DNA from: Poriferisodalis sp965116245
Lineage (GTDB): Bacteria; Actinomycetota; Acidimicrobiia; Acidimicrobiales; Poriferisodalaceae
Length of the DNA stretch: 64,000 bases
Direction: 5' to 3'
Assembly (NCBI GenBank): GCA_965116245.1
Contig: OZ220497.1
Location: 1,302,001 to 1,366,000 of the forward strand
Shown here: piece by piece, positions 15,804 through 24,444 of the stretch
How positions within the stretch are numbered: position 1 is the stretch's first letter
How the letters are laid out: each line of letters opens with the position of its first letter
Notes under the pieces: generated by a model
What the model saw: the letters and a program-made list of their open reading frames with translations, nothing else
Told to the model about the DNA's origin: nothing
Database searches by the model: none
Made by a program: the position numbers and the translations under genes

Positions 15804-17621
15804 ATGAAGGGCGACAGACCCGCAGCTATAACAGGATCACGCGAGCATTGGTGGGCCGATGCCGTGGGCTATCAGGTGTATCTACGCTCGTTCGCCGACT
15901 CAAACAATGACGGCGTAGGTGACCTTGGAGGGCTGATCGCCAAGCTGGGCTACCTAGAAAGCCTTGGCGTGGATTTCGTTTGGATCACGCCCTTCTACCC
16001 ATCGCCAGGTGACGATTGGGGCTACGACGTTGCCGATTACTGCGACATTGATCCGCTATTCGGCGACCTGGCCACGTTCGACCGATTGCTGGCCGACGCG
16101 CACGAGCGCGGCATGCGCATCGTCACCGACTTGGTGCCCAACCACACCAGCAGTCGCCATCGCTGGTTCCAGGCGGCACTCGGCAAGACGGGCGAGTCGG
16201 ATCGCGAGCAATACCGCGACTACTACATATGGCGTGACCCAGCACCTGGGGGTGGTCCGCCCAACAACTGGGTGGGCTACTTCGGCGGCCCGGCATGGAG
16301 CTTGGATGCCGATTCGGGCCAGTACTACCTGCATTTGTTCTTGCCCAGCCAGCCGGACCTCAACTGGCGCAACCCGGCGGTGTCAGCCGAATGGGACGAG
16401 ATTTTGCGCTTCTGGCTGGACCGCGGAGTAGACGGCTTCCGGGTTGATGTTGCGGGTGGTCTGGTGAAGGACGAGCGCTTGCGCTCCAACCCACAACTTC
16501 GGCCCATCCCGCCAGGGGCATCGCGCTGGGAACAATGGGATTGCTTTGAGCACCTCTATGACGTGTTCCAGCCCGAGAGCCAAGACGTCTTCCGGCGCTG
16601 GCGCACCATCTGCGATAGCTACGGTGCCTTCTTGCACGGCGAGACCTACCACTTGGACCCGCGCGGCATGGATGCATTGCTGCCGCCAGACGGCATGCAT
16701 GGTGGCTACTGGTTCGCGCCCATGCACATCGCTTGGGAACCAGCGCAGATTCGCACCACGCTGCGCGCACCAAGCGCGGATTTAGCAGAACGGTTGTTGT
16801 GGGCGCTGAGCAGCCATGACATGCCACGCGCACCAACGCGCTTTGAGCTGCCGGGAGAACCTGAAGCGAGCGACGGCACAATCAACAGCCCCGAGCAAAA
16901 CAGCCTCAAAAGGAAGGATCCCCGTCGGCACCCAAGAACGGGTAGCGCTCAAGACCTACAACTGGGCGAGCGTGCCACGCCCGACAGCCTCGGCGCGGCT
17001 CGCGCGCTCGCGTTCAACGTGCTCACTGCATTCCTGCCCGGAACGTTCGTACTTTACCAAGGCGAAGAACTCGGGCTGACTGACGGCGAAGTCGCAGTTG
17101 GCGACAAGCTGGACCCAGTCGGACCTAGCAGCGACGTGGGCGCTGGACGCGACGGCTGCCGCACTCCGATGCCGTGGGGCACGGGCGCACACAACGGCTT
17201 TTGCGACGTTGATCCGTGGCTGCGTTCGGTGCATCGCCCCTACGCCGATACGGCCGCAGCCCAAGACAGCGCCGAACGTTCCTGGCTTCGGGCGTACCGC
17301 GAACTGATCGGGGTGCTGCATCGCAACCGTGATCACCTGGAGGCTGAGGGTACGAAGGTCGAGTGGCTTGACAGCGGCAACGGACCCATCATCTCCTACA
17401 GGCGAGGCCGCCTGGTGGTGACCGCAAACGTCGGGGAAACACCCTGCGCCATGCCGATTCCCGCCGACGCAAAACTGCTCTACGACTCGGCCTCGCTGAG
17501 CCCCCACTCTTCAGAGGCTTCAGCCAATGCGCCGGATGCCGACCTACCACCTAGCCCCCACCTGGGTCACTATCTGGCACTACCAGCCAGCGCCGCGTTG
17601 TGGGGGACCGAGGCAGGCTGA
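15804..17621 (+). CDS. GH13 alpha-glucosidase-type glycoside hydrolase
   Basis: A 605-residue protein from ATG 15804 with GGAGG upstream. It shows the GH13 conserved regions in order: YQVYLRSFADSNNDGVGDLG, DLVPNHTS, GFRVDVAGG with nucleophile Asp 215, FLHGETYH with general acid Glu 280, and SSHDMPR with Asp 339. The N-terminal pattern matches oligo-1,6-glucosidase, alpha-glucosidase and trehalulose- or sucrose-type enzymes rather than large amylases. It has no signal peptide, so it acts on imported oligosaccharides. An insertion of about 50 residues (about 355-405) rich in Ser/Lys/Arg precedes the last barrel strand. It heads an operon with an ABC sugar importer. Whether it prefers alpha-1,4 or alpha-1,6 links cannot be told by eye. 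Confidence 0.9.
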   Translation: MKGDRPAAITGSREHWWADAVGYQVYLRSFADSNNDGVGDLGGLIAKLGYLESLGVDFVWITPFYPSPGDDWGYDVADYCDIDPLFGDLATFDRLLADAHERGMRIVTDLVPNHTSSRHRWFQAALGKTGESDREQYRDYYIWRDPAPGGGPPNNWVGYFGGPAWSLDADSGQYYLHLFLPSQPDLNWRNPAVSAEWDEILRFWLDRGVDGFRVDVAGGLVKDERLRSNPQLRPIPPGASRWEQWDCFEHLYDVFQPESQDVFRRWRTICDSYGAFLHGETYHLDPRGMDALLPPDGMHGGYWFAPMHIAWEPAQIRTTLRAPSADLAERLLWALSSHDMPRAPTRFELPGEPEASDGTINSPEQNSLKRKDPRRHPRTGSAQDLQLGERATPDSLGAARALAFNVLTAFLPGTFVLYQGEELGLTDGEVAVGDKLDPVGPSSDVGAGRDGCRTPMPWGTGAHNGFCDVDPWLRSVHRPYADTAAAQDSAERSWLRAYRELIGVLHRNRDHLEAEGTKVEWLDSGNGPIISYRRGRLVVTANVGETPCAMPIPADAKLLYDSASLSPHSSEASANAPDADLPPSPHLGHYLALPASAALWGTEAG

Positions 17622-17654
17622 CCACCAGCCTGACGCACCTAGCTAAGCCGTTAG

Positions 17655-17678
17655 GCTTGCGTCTTCTGAATTGCAAGC
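17655..17678. promoter_or_regulatory. inverted repeat upstream of the ABC binding-protein gene
   Basis: GCTTGC (17655-17660) and GCAAGC (17673-17678) form an inverted repeat with a 12-base centre, in the gap between the GH13 gene and the binding-protein gene. It could be an operator half-site pair or a weak hairpin. No further support. Confidence 0.3.
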
Positions 17679-17743
17679 GCGCAAACAATCGGCAAATCCG
17701 CGGGCTTGTGAACCAAACCGCAAACTCATTTGGAGGAACACGT

Positions 17744-19225
17744 ATGAAAGCAGACCGCAGCAGATCAATGCGGTTACGCAGCTATCGGATACTGGCCGTT
17801 GTGCTGGCCTTCGGGCTGATCGCCGCAGCATGCGGCAGCGACGACGATGGCGACAGCGAAGCGTCGGTAACCACCATGGCCGAAGCCACTGCCACCACCA
17901 TGGCCGAAGAAACAGGTACCACTGAGGCCGCAGCGCCCGCTACCACCATGGCCGAGGAGACAGATACCACCGAGGCTGCCGCACCCACTACCACCATGGC
18001 CATGGCCGATTCAATGGCTGGCACCACGGTGAGTGTCTTCGGCCCCGAGTCAAGCGACGAAGAGGCCGGTGCCATGCAAGACGCCCTCGATGTGTTTGCC
18101 GAGCAGACTGGCATTGAGATCGTCTACACCGGCGCTCGGGACTTTTCCGATCAGATTAACGCGCAAGCCGCCGGAGGTAACCCGCCCGACATAGCTGTCT
18201 TCCCGCAGCCGGGCAAGGTCGGCGACTTTGGGGCTGAGGGCTGGATTCTGGAGGTGCCCGATGCGGTCAAGAGCGCCATTGAGGGTCAGTGGCCCGCCGG
18301 TTCGTTGGACACGGTTACGTTCGGCGGCAAGCTCTGGGGCGTCCCCAACAAGACTGACCTCAAGTCGATTGTCTGGTACAACACCTCCATCTTTGAAGAG
18401 GGCGGCTATTCGGTGCCGGAGTCTCAAGGCGAGCTGATTGCGCTGACGACCCAGATGATCACCGACGGGGTCACCCCCTGGTGCGTGGGTATTGAGTCCG
18501 CTGCGGCTACCGGCTGGGTCTTTACCGACTGGATGGAAGACCTGATTTTGCGCATCGAGGACGAGAACGTCTACGACCAGTGGGTTGCGGGCGAAGTGAA
18601 GTTTGCCGATCCGCGCATCGTGGCTGTGGCCGAGCAGGTGCTGGCCCTGTGGAACGCGCCAGGTGCGGTTTACGCCGCAGGTGGCTCGATTGCGGCGACG
18701 CAGTTCGGTGACAACGGCGAACCGTTGGTAGCAGGCGACTGCGCCATGCACCGTCAAGCCTCGTTCTTCGCAACATTCCTACCCTCTGGCACGAGTGTCG
18801 GACCGGGACAGGACGTTGATGTGTTCTACTTCCCGGCGGTGGCAGCCAAGGGCAACCGACCGGTACTTACGGCTGGCACCTACGTGTCCGCGTTCCGTGA
18901 TGCTCCTGAGGTCTGGGCAGTGATGGAGTACCTCGGCAGCGCCGAGTATGCCGAAGTCCGTCAGGCTGCTCAGGCGGAGCGCAAGGGCGGCGGCCAGTCC
19001 GGCTTCCTGTCGGCCAACCTGGACCAGGACCTCAGCGTCTACAACGACCTTGAGCGTTCGTTCGTGGAGATTCTGCAGACGGCCAGCCCTGCCCGCTTTG
19101 ACGGGTCTGACCTGATGCCTGCCGCGGTGGGTGCTGGCAGCTTCTGGACGGAAGGCACCAGCGCTGTCAATGGCGACAAGACGGTCGCCGAGGCGTTCGC
19201 TGCTATTGACGCTTCCTGGCCATAA
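17744..19225 (+). CDS. ABC sugar-transporter substrate-binding lipoprotein
   Basis: ATG 17744 has a strong GGAGG nine bases upstream; the frame open from 17600 is not coding. The 493-residue precursor has a basic N-terminus, a hydrophobic stretch and the lipobox LIAAAC, then a Thr/Ala/Glu linker. A 48-base unit is repeated twice in the linker (17894-17941 and 17942-17989). The mature domain (VSVFGPESSDEEAGAMQDAL, later GVPNKTDLKSIVWYN) is a family 1-type extracellular sugar-binding fold. It captures an oligosaccharide or glycoside for the permeases encoded next. The large terminator-like hairpin after this gene should raise its expression over the permeases, as is usual for binding proteins. 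Confidence 0.92.
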   Translation: MKADRSRSMRLRSYRILAVVLAFGLIAAACGSDDDGDSEASVTTMAEATATTMAEETGTTEAAAPATTMAEETDTTEAAAPTTTMAMADSMAGTTVSVFGPESSDEEAGAMQDALDVFAEQTGIEIVYTGARDFSDQINAQAAGGNPPDIAVFPQPGKVGDFGAEGWILEVPDAVKSAIEGQWPAGSLDTVTFGGKLWGVPNKTDLKSIVWYNTSIFEEGGYSVPESQGELIALTTQMITDGVTPWCVGIESAAATGWVFTDWMEDLILRIEDENVYDQWVAGEVKFADPRIVAVAEQVLALWNAPGAVYAAGGSIAATQFGDNGEPLVAGDCAMHRQASFFATFLPSGTSVGPGQDVDVFYFPAVAAKGNRPVLTAGTYVSAFRDAPEVWAVMEYLGSAEYAEVRQAAQAERKGGGQSGFLSANLDQDLSVYNDLERSFVEILQTASPARFDGSDLMPAAVGAGSFWTEGTSAVNGDKTVAEAFAAIDASWP

Positions 19226-19322
19226 GGAGATAAGCACTGCGGCCTAGTTGGCTGGAATGCACAACGCTGCAACTGACAGTTCTGCTGTTGATGATGTAGC
19301 AGGCAAGACAATGAATATGAAC

Positions 19323-19354
19323 GGGGGCTGGCTCGCACTTGCGGGCCAGCCCCC
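19323..19354 (+). terminator. strong intercistronic hairpin after the sugar-binding-protein gene
   Basis: GGGGGCTGGC (19323-19332) pairs perfectly with GCCAGCCCCC (19345-19354) around a 12-base loop. No U-run follows, so it may act as an mRNA-stabilising element or partial terminator rather than a classical terminator. Confidence 0.8.
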
Positions 19355-19421
19355 GGCGCGCCAGTGATGGGGCCCGCAGCGATAGGGCCGCGATGATGCG
19401 ACAGCGGCAATATCACCGGTT

Positions 19422-21008
19422 GTGTCCCGCACGTGCCAGACTGCGGCGATGTCTGCCTTAGGAGGTGCGCTGATCGGCGTGGTTATCGCCATCGGCGCCA
19501 GCGCCGGTTTGTTCTTCGGCGCGAATTGGCTCTTTGACCTGGCGCTCAATCGCTGGCGTGCATTTCTGGCTAGTTCGGGCACGTTGTTCGGTGCTCTGGT
19601 CGGTGCCGTGATAGCTGGCAACGACATCGCCGGTGGTCCCATATGGGTCTGGGCGTGGTGCGGAGCGTTCGTGGGAGGAGCCGGTGGACTCGCGGCCAGT
19701 CTGCTCGGCACGCCATCGGATTGGACGCGCAACAAATTGTCAAGGCGAGGCCGTCTGGTCACGTTCCTGGGCCCCGCGCTGCTGTTCGTAGCGCTGGGCC
19801 TGGTGATTCCTCTGATCCGCTCCATCTATCTTTCTCTACTGGACGCTCGCGCGATGAAGTGGGTCGGGCTTGCCAACTACGGCGAGATCTTGACCAACCA
19901 GCAGAGCCTGGACCTGAGCGGCTGGGCCGACATCTTCACGAGCCGACTTTTCTACGCCGCCCTCGTGCTCATCGTGGCTGGTCTCCTGATCGGCATGGCG
20001 GTGGGACGTCGTCGCGGCCGCACACTTGAACCCCTGCCGGGTTCCATCGGCCCGATTGCCATCGGGCTGTTCGTGCTCTCATTCGCAGTTTTCACCACGT
20101 TGCGCGGAACCGTAATCAACAATCTTTGGTGGGTGGTGGTGGTGACTGGGCTGTCGACGGCTCTTGGACTGGCCGCCGCGGTTCTAGCCGATGGCGTTCG
20201 CTGGGAATCGGTGGCCAAGAGCCTCATCTTCTTACCGATGGCGATCTCCTTTGTGGGCGCTGGGATCATCTGGCGGTTTATGTATGTGGCGCGGCCTCCC
20301 CAGAAGCCGCAGACCGGGTTCCTCAATGCCGTGTGGGTTTGGTTGGGCAGCCTGCAGCCACGCACCGGCGGCGCTTGGGCAGCGGTTGCAATACTGGCTT
20401 TGGTCACGGCGCTGTTAGCCGGGCTGTGCGCATTCGGAGTGCGAAGACGCCAGGCCGCTATGGCTATCGGTGCTGCAGTGACCGCGGTTCCGGTGCTTTG
20501 GCTCATCTACCGATTCTTGGGTCCCGGCCTCGGCGGCTCGGTGGCTGGCCCGAACGGGGAGCCCTTTGCCGACACGATTTTGTTTATTCAAGAAGCGCCT
20601 TTCAACAACGTTTGGCTGATGGTGGTGCTTATCTGGATCCAGACGGGCTTTGCCATGGTCATCTTGTCCGCAGCTATCAAGGCGGTGCCTGCCGAGCTGA
20701 TTGAGGCCGCGAGAGTTGATGGTGCAACCGAACGCCAGACGTTCTGGAACGTGGTCATCCCCACCATCATCCCGACCATCACCGTGGTGGCCACGACGCT
20801 GATCGTGCTCGTAATGAAGGTGTACGACATCGTGAAGGTCATGACCAACGGCAACTTTGGTACGCAGGTCATCGCGAACGAGATGTGGCAGCGAGCCTTC
20901 ACCGAACTCAACTTCGGTTTGGGCTCCGCGTTAGCTGTGGTGTTGTTCTTGGCGGTGGTGCCAGCGATGGCATTCAATATTCGGCGAATGCAAAGGGCAG
21001 ACGCGTGA
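19422..21008 (+). CDS. sugar ABC transporter permease, MalF-type, with extra N-terminal membrane segments
   Basis: A 528-residue protein. The start is GTG 19422 or ATG 19449, and neither has a clear ribosome site. Two extra hydrophobic helices precede the usual core, and another pair is inserted in the middle (about residues 320-365), making it longer than typical permeases of about 300 residues. The EAA loop that contacts the ATPase is clear: AVPAELIEAARVDGATERQ (about residues 423-441). The adjoining gene, overlapping by 4 bases, encodes the partner permease. The ATPase is probably the MalK-like protein encoded on the other strand at 25542-26702. Confidence 0.9.
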   Translation: MSRTCQTAAMSALGGALIGVVIAIGASAGLFFGANWLFDLALNRWRAFLASSGTLFGALVGAVIAGNDIAGGPIWVWAWCGAFVGGAGGLAASLLGTPSDWTRNKLSRRGRLVTFLGPALLFVALGLVIPLIRSIYLSLLDARAMKWVGLANYGEILTNQQSLDLSGWADIFTSRLFYAALVLIVAGLLIGMAVGRRRGRTLEPLPGSIGPIAIGLFVLSFAVFTTLRGTVINNLWWVVVVTGLSTALGLAAAVLADGVRWESVAKSLIFLPMAISFVGAGIIWRFMYVARPPQKPQTGFLNAVWVWLGSLQPRTGGAWAAVAILALVTALLAGLCAFGVRRRQAAMAIGAAVTAVPVLWLIYRFLGPGLGGSVAGPNGEPFADTILFIQEAPFNNVWLMVVLIWIQTGFAMVILSAAIKAVPAELIEAARVDGATERQTFWNVVIPTIIPTITVVATTLIVLVMKVYDIVKVMTNGNFGTQVIANEMWQRAFTELNFGLGSALAVVLFLAVVPAMAFNIRRMQRADA

Positions 21009-21988
21009 GCCTGACGACTCGTTCTGGTTTAGGCCCTAGCAGCGGGGGTATCGGCGGGGTCGTTGAGACGGTGGACCGCACCGGCAAGCTCGTCTATGGC
21101 TTCTTGCGTCGCATTCCGGTGTGGGTGCTGTGGCTCATCGTGGTGGTGTGGAGCATCCCGGCCGGAAGCTTGTTCGTCAACTCCTTCCGGACACGTGACG
21201 CACAGCGCGACAGCGGCTGGTGGGAGTCGTTTTATGAGGGCGGGTGGACGCTGGCCAACTACTCCGAGGTGTTGGGCGCCGAGCAGGGTGGGGGACTGGG
21301 GCGAGCCCTGGTGAACTCGTTTGCGATTGCGATTCCGGCCACGGTGATCCCTGTAGCGATTGCAGCCATGGCGGCCTACGCATTCGCCTGGATCAGCTTC
21401 CGGGGCAGAGAGTGGCTGTTCATTGTGTTTGTGTCGCTACTGGCGCTGCCGAATCAGGTAGCGCTGCTGCCGCTGTTGCAGCTCTACTCCGGCGGGGCTC
21501 ACTGGACCATTCCGGGAACCGATTTCACGCTGACGCTGATTCCAGACTTCGACTTAGCTGGCAGCGCCACAGCGGTCTGGCTAACGCACACTGCCTTCGC
21601 GCTGCCTTTCGCCGTCTTCTTGTTACATAACTACATTTCTTCGCTTCCCGGTGAGTTGTTCGAGGCGGCCCGCATAGATGGGGCCGATCATGTCACGATT
21701 TTCTGGCGATTAGTGGTACCGCTTTCGGTGCCCGCGCTGGCGGCGTTTACGATCTTTCAGTTCCTGTGGACGTGGAACGACTACCTAGTGGCCATAACCA
21801 TGATTGGCTCGAACGGCGAGGCATGGCCCGCCACCATTCGCATTGCGTCCCTAGCAGGCGAGTTCGGGTTACGTGAACATGTGTTGTCGGCAGGTGCGTT
21901 CGTGCAGGCGGGTGTGCCGCTAATCGTGTTCTTCGCTCTGCAGCGGTTCTTTGTGCGCGGCCTACTCGCCGGGTCGGTGAAGTCGTGA
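21005..21988 (+). CDS. sugar ABC transporter permease, MalG-type
   Basis: GTG 21005 overlaps the upstream stop in a GTGA arrangement, implying translational coupling; the frame from 20885 is a shadow extension. The 327-residue product has six membrane helices and the EAA motif SLPGELFEAARIDGADHVTI. The motif FQFLWTWNDYLVA and a periplasmic loop after the second helix fit this family. It forms the heterodimeric channel with the preceding permease. Confidence 0.93.
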   Translation: MSLTTRSGLGPSSGGIGGVVETVDRTGKLVYGFLRRIPVWVLWLIVVVWSIPAGSLFVNSFRTRDAQRDSGWWESFYEGGWTLANYSEVLGAEQGGGLGRALVNSFAIAIPATVIPVAIAAMAAYAFAWISFRGREWLFIVFVSLLALPNQVALLPLLQLYSGGAHWTIPGTDFTLTLIPDFDLAGSATAVWLTHTAFALPFAVFLLHNYISSLPGELFEAARIDGADHVTIFWRLVVPLSVPALAAFTIFQFLWTWNDYLVAITMIGSNGEAWPATIRIASLAGEFGLREHVLSAGAFVQAGVPLIVFFALQRFFVRGLLAGSVKS

Positions 21989-23094
21989 ACGGCTCGTCTG
22001 ATCCAAATGGCGGATCGAGCCAGAACTTGGTACGCAGCGAAGCTCGCCAACTGGGCCCTGGCGGTGCCCAAGTTGGGCCGCTGGCGTTGGGGCTGTGGCG
22101 CTTCACCGGCAGCGACGTAGGTAGCAACGCAGCACTGGTTGAGGCGGCGCTGGACCTGGGCATGAACTTGGTTGATGTTGCCGATGTGTACGGCTTGGAC
22201 TGGGGCGGCACCGGTTTTGGTAGTTGCGAAGCAAATTTAGGTGCCGTGGTGCGTTCCAAGCCCGACCTGCGAGACCGCATGGTGCTCGCTACCAAAGGCG
22301 GCATCGTGCCTCCCGTGCCTTACGACTCAAGTTCGGCTGCGCTGCGGTCGGCTTGTGAGGCCTCACTTGACCGGCTCGGAACGGATCGAGTTGACCTTTA
22401 CCAAGTTCACCGTCCCGACATGTTCACGCACCCAGCCGAGTTGGCCGACACACTTGATGCGCTGATCGCAGACGGCCTGGTGGGTGCCGTTGGGGTGTCG
22501 AACTACACCCCGGCGCAGACCCGCGCATTGGCAGCTCACCTAGACGCACCGCTTGTGAGTACCCAACCGGAGTTCTCAGCCGCTTGCCTAGCTCCGTTGC
22601 GAGACGGGACTCTCGACCTGTGCGCGCAAACCGGCACCGTGCCGTTGGCCTGGAGCCCGCTTGCAGGCGGGCGACTTCTAGCACAGCGCCCGCTCGCAGG
22701 CGGGCGACTTCTAGCGCAGCGCCCGCTCGCAGGCGGGCGACTCTTGGCACAGCGCCCGCTGGCAGGCGGGCGACTGGAAGCACAGCCAGACTCGGCGCAG
22801 TCGGACAGTGAGGCAGACGGCGCAGACAGCGAGGTCGGTAGCGCAGACAACAACAACGGCGGCGTGCGCACGGAATTGCTGGCCACGCTGGATCGCCTGG
22901 CGGAACGCGAGTTCGTTGACCGGGCAGCCATATGTGTGGCCTTCGTGCTGGCTCACCCGACAGCACCGGTGGCAATCGTTGGCACCCAACAACCCGAGCG
23001 TCTAGAAGCACTGCAGTCAGCACTTGCCGTCCAGCTTGACCGCAACGACGTTTACGACATCATCGAGGCATCTGAAGGTCAACCTTTGCCGTGA
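21985..23094 (+). CDS. aldo-keto reductase with expanded internal repeats
   Basis: GTG 21985 overlaps the permease stop by 4 bases, so this is a core member of the transporter operon. The 369-residue protein has the AKR catalytic tetrad: Asp 64, Tyr 69 (VDVADVYG), Lys 104 (LATKGG) and His 142 (YQVHRP). It is closest by eye to the YdhF/SmoB-like subgroup, with ALGLWRFTG and QPEFS. The conserved SPLAGGRL motif that follows strand 7 has been multiplied four times as PLAGGRLLAQR, and then an acidic Asp/Ser/Ala linker precedes the last helices. Substrate would be an aldehyde of a sugar; in SmoB-type enzymes it is 6-dehydroglucose (family knowledge, assignment inferred). Confidence 0.88.
   Translation: MNGSSDPNGGSSQNLVRSEARQLGPGGAQVGPLALGLWRFTGSDVGSNAALVEAALDLGMNLVDVADVYGLDWGGTGFGSCEANLGAVVRSKPDLRDRMVLATKGGIVPPVPYDSSSAALRSACEASLDRLGTDRVDLYQVHRPDMFTHPAELADTLDALIADGLVGAVGVSNYTPAQTRALAAHLDAPLVSTQPEFSAACLAPLRDGTLDLCAQTGTVPLAWSPLAGGRLLAQRPLAGGRLLAQRPLAGGRLLAQRPLAGGRLEAQPDSAQSDSEADGADSEVGSADNNNGGVRTELLATLDRLAEREFVDRAAICVAFVLAHPTAPVAIVGTQQPERLEALQSALAVQLDRNDVYDIIEASEGQPLP
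22657..22785 (+). repeat. four 33-bp in-frame tandem repeats with palindromic core
   Basis: Four 33-base units from 22657 to 22785 each encode PLAGGRLLAQR (the last degenerate). Each unit contains GCCCGC and GCGGGC as inverted arms, so every copy can form a hairpin. The copies differ at third positions in a few places only. Confidence 0.9.
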
Positions 23095-23103
23095 GCCAGG
23101 TTG

Positions 23104-23243
23104 CCCAATGAACAGAGAGCCCCAATGAACAGAGAGCCCAAGTGAATAGAGAGCAATCTGGCCAGCGAGATCAGCCAAGCACAATCAGCCTGGCGAGATG
23201 AGTCAAGTGCGATGAGCCCAGCAAGCTCCATGAGCCCAGCAAC
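23104..23243. repeat. short direct repeats upstream of the Gfo/Idh gene
   Basis: The motif CAATGAACAGAGAGCCC occurs twice, with a third diverged copy (GTGAATAGAGAGCAA), between about 23104 and 23152. A second motif, ATGAGCCCAGCAA, appears two to three times near 23210-23243. The repeats lie directly before the ATG at 23244 and may include remnants of duplicated start regions. Confidence 0.65.
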
Positions 23244-24410
23244 ATGAGTCAGGGCAGCGCCGTGGCCGACTTGGCCCCCAGTCGGCCAATGCGTTTCGGC
23301 ATTGTCGGCACTGGCATGATGGGAAGGGAGCACATCGCCAACCTCATCGCACTAGAAGGCGCCGAAGTTGCTGCTATCTGCGACGACTGGCAGCCGTCGC
23401 TCGACAGCGCTCAGTGTGAACTGGCGCGCCACGGCCTCAACCCGGCGCCCACTTTCGGCGATCATCAAGCACTGCTGGACGCTGATCTATGCGACGCAGT
23501 GGTAGTAGCAACGCCGAACCACCTGCACACTTCCATCGTCTTGGACGTAGCCGCCGCCGGTGTGCCTCAACTGGTCGAGAAGCCGCTGGCAACCACGCTG
23601 GAAGACTGCCACCGCATCATTGATGGTGTAGCGAAGCTGGGGCCAGGCGCTCCCTTGGTGTGGGTTGGGCTGGAGTATCGCTACATGGCACCAGTGGCCG
23701 CACTTATTGAGCAGGCCCACGCGGGTGTGGTGGGGTGCATCAAGATGGTGGCTATACGCGAGCACCGATTCCCGTTCCAGCCGAAGGTGCGCGACTGGAA
23801 CCGGTTCAATCGCAACACCGGCGGAACATTGGTTGAAAAGTGCTGCCACTTCTTTGACCTAATGCGGCTCATCGTTGGTAGCGAACCGGTGCGCGTGCTG
23901 GCATCGGGTGCGCAGGATGTAAATCACCTCAACGAGCGCTACTGCGGCCAGAGGCCCGACATCTTGGACAATGCGTTCGTCATCGTTGAGTTTGCTTCGG
24001 GTGTGCGCGCCCTACTGGACCTTTGCATGTTCGCTGAGGCCACCCGCAACCAAGAGGAAATATCGGTCGTGGGTGAGTTGGGAAAACTCGAAGCGCTGAT
24101 CCCCGATGATGTTCTGCGGATTGGACTACGCGAGCGCGACCGGATCGGCAACGTAACCGAGCAGCCAGTCACCACTACTGCTCCGGTCGCTGGGTTGCAC
24201 CACGGCTCCTCCTACCTGGAGCTGGAGCGCTTCCGCGACGCTGCGTTCGCCTCGAAGCCAGCAGAGTGCAACTTGACCGACGGGATGTGGTCGGTAGCGA
24301 TTGGCCGGGCCGCCCACATATCGATTGATGAAGGGCGGCCGGTGGACATGAGCGAACTCCTGACACCCACAGAACTCGCTAAATGGCAGACTGCATTTCC
24401 GGCGGCATGA
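23244..24410 (+). CDS. Gfo/Idh/MocA-family NAD-dependent protein
   Basis: A 388-residue protein with the N-terminal Rossmann motif GIVGTGMMGREH and the family motif VEKPLA (the Lys of the EKP signature). A C-terminal domain contains EYRYMAPV, NRFNRNTGGTLVEKCCHFFDL and GLHHGSSYLE. Most members oxidise or reduce sugars. A subset, glycoside hydrolase family 188, uses NAD to cleave sulfoquinovosides (family knowledge). Its position between an AKR and an SsuD-like monooxygenase in an ABC-importer cluster makes that role worth testing, but sequence alone does not prove it. The start codon ATG 23244 is in a repetitive leader without a clear ribosome site. Confidence 0.85.
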   Translation: MSQGSAVADLAPSRPMRFGIVGTGMMGREHIANLIALEGAEVAAICDDWQPSLDSAQCELARHGLNPAPTFGDHQALLDADLCDAVVVATPNHLHTSIVLDVAAAGVPQLVEKPLATTLEDCHRIIDGVAKLGPGAPLVWVGLEYRYMAPVAALIEQAHAGVVGCIKMVAIREHRFPFQPKVRDWNRFNRNTGGTLVEKCCHFFDLMRLIVGSEPVRVLASGAQDVNHLNERYCGQRPDILDNAFVIVEFASGVRALLDLCMFAEATRNQEEISVVGELGKLEALIPDDVLRIGLRERDRIGNVTEQPVTTTAPVAGLHHGSSYLELERFRDAAFASKPAECNLTDGMWSVAIGRAAHISIDEGRPVDMSELLTPTELAKWQTAFPAA

Positions 24411-24444
24411 CTCGCTGCGTAGCTGGGTGCGCGGAGCCGATTGC

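Noticed and set aside
22657..22785. CRISPR array
   Set aside because: The units are contiguous with no spacers and keep a protein reading frame.
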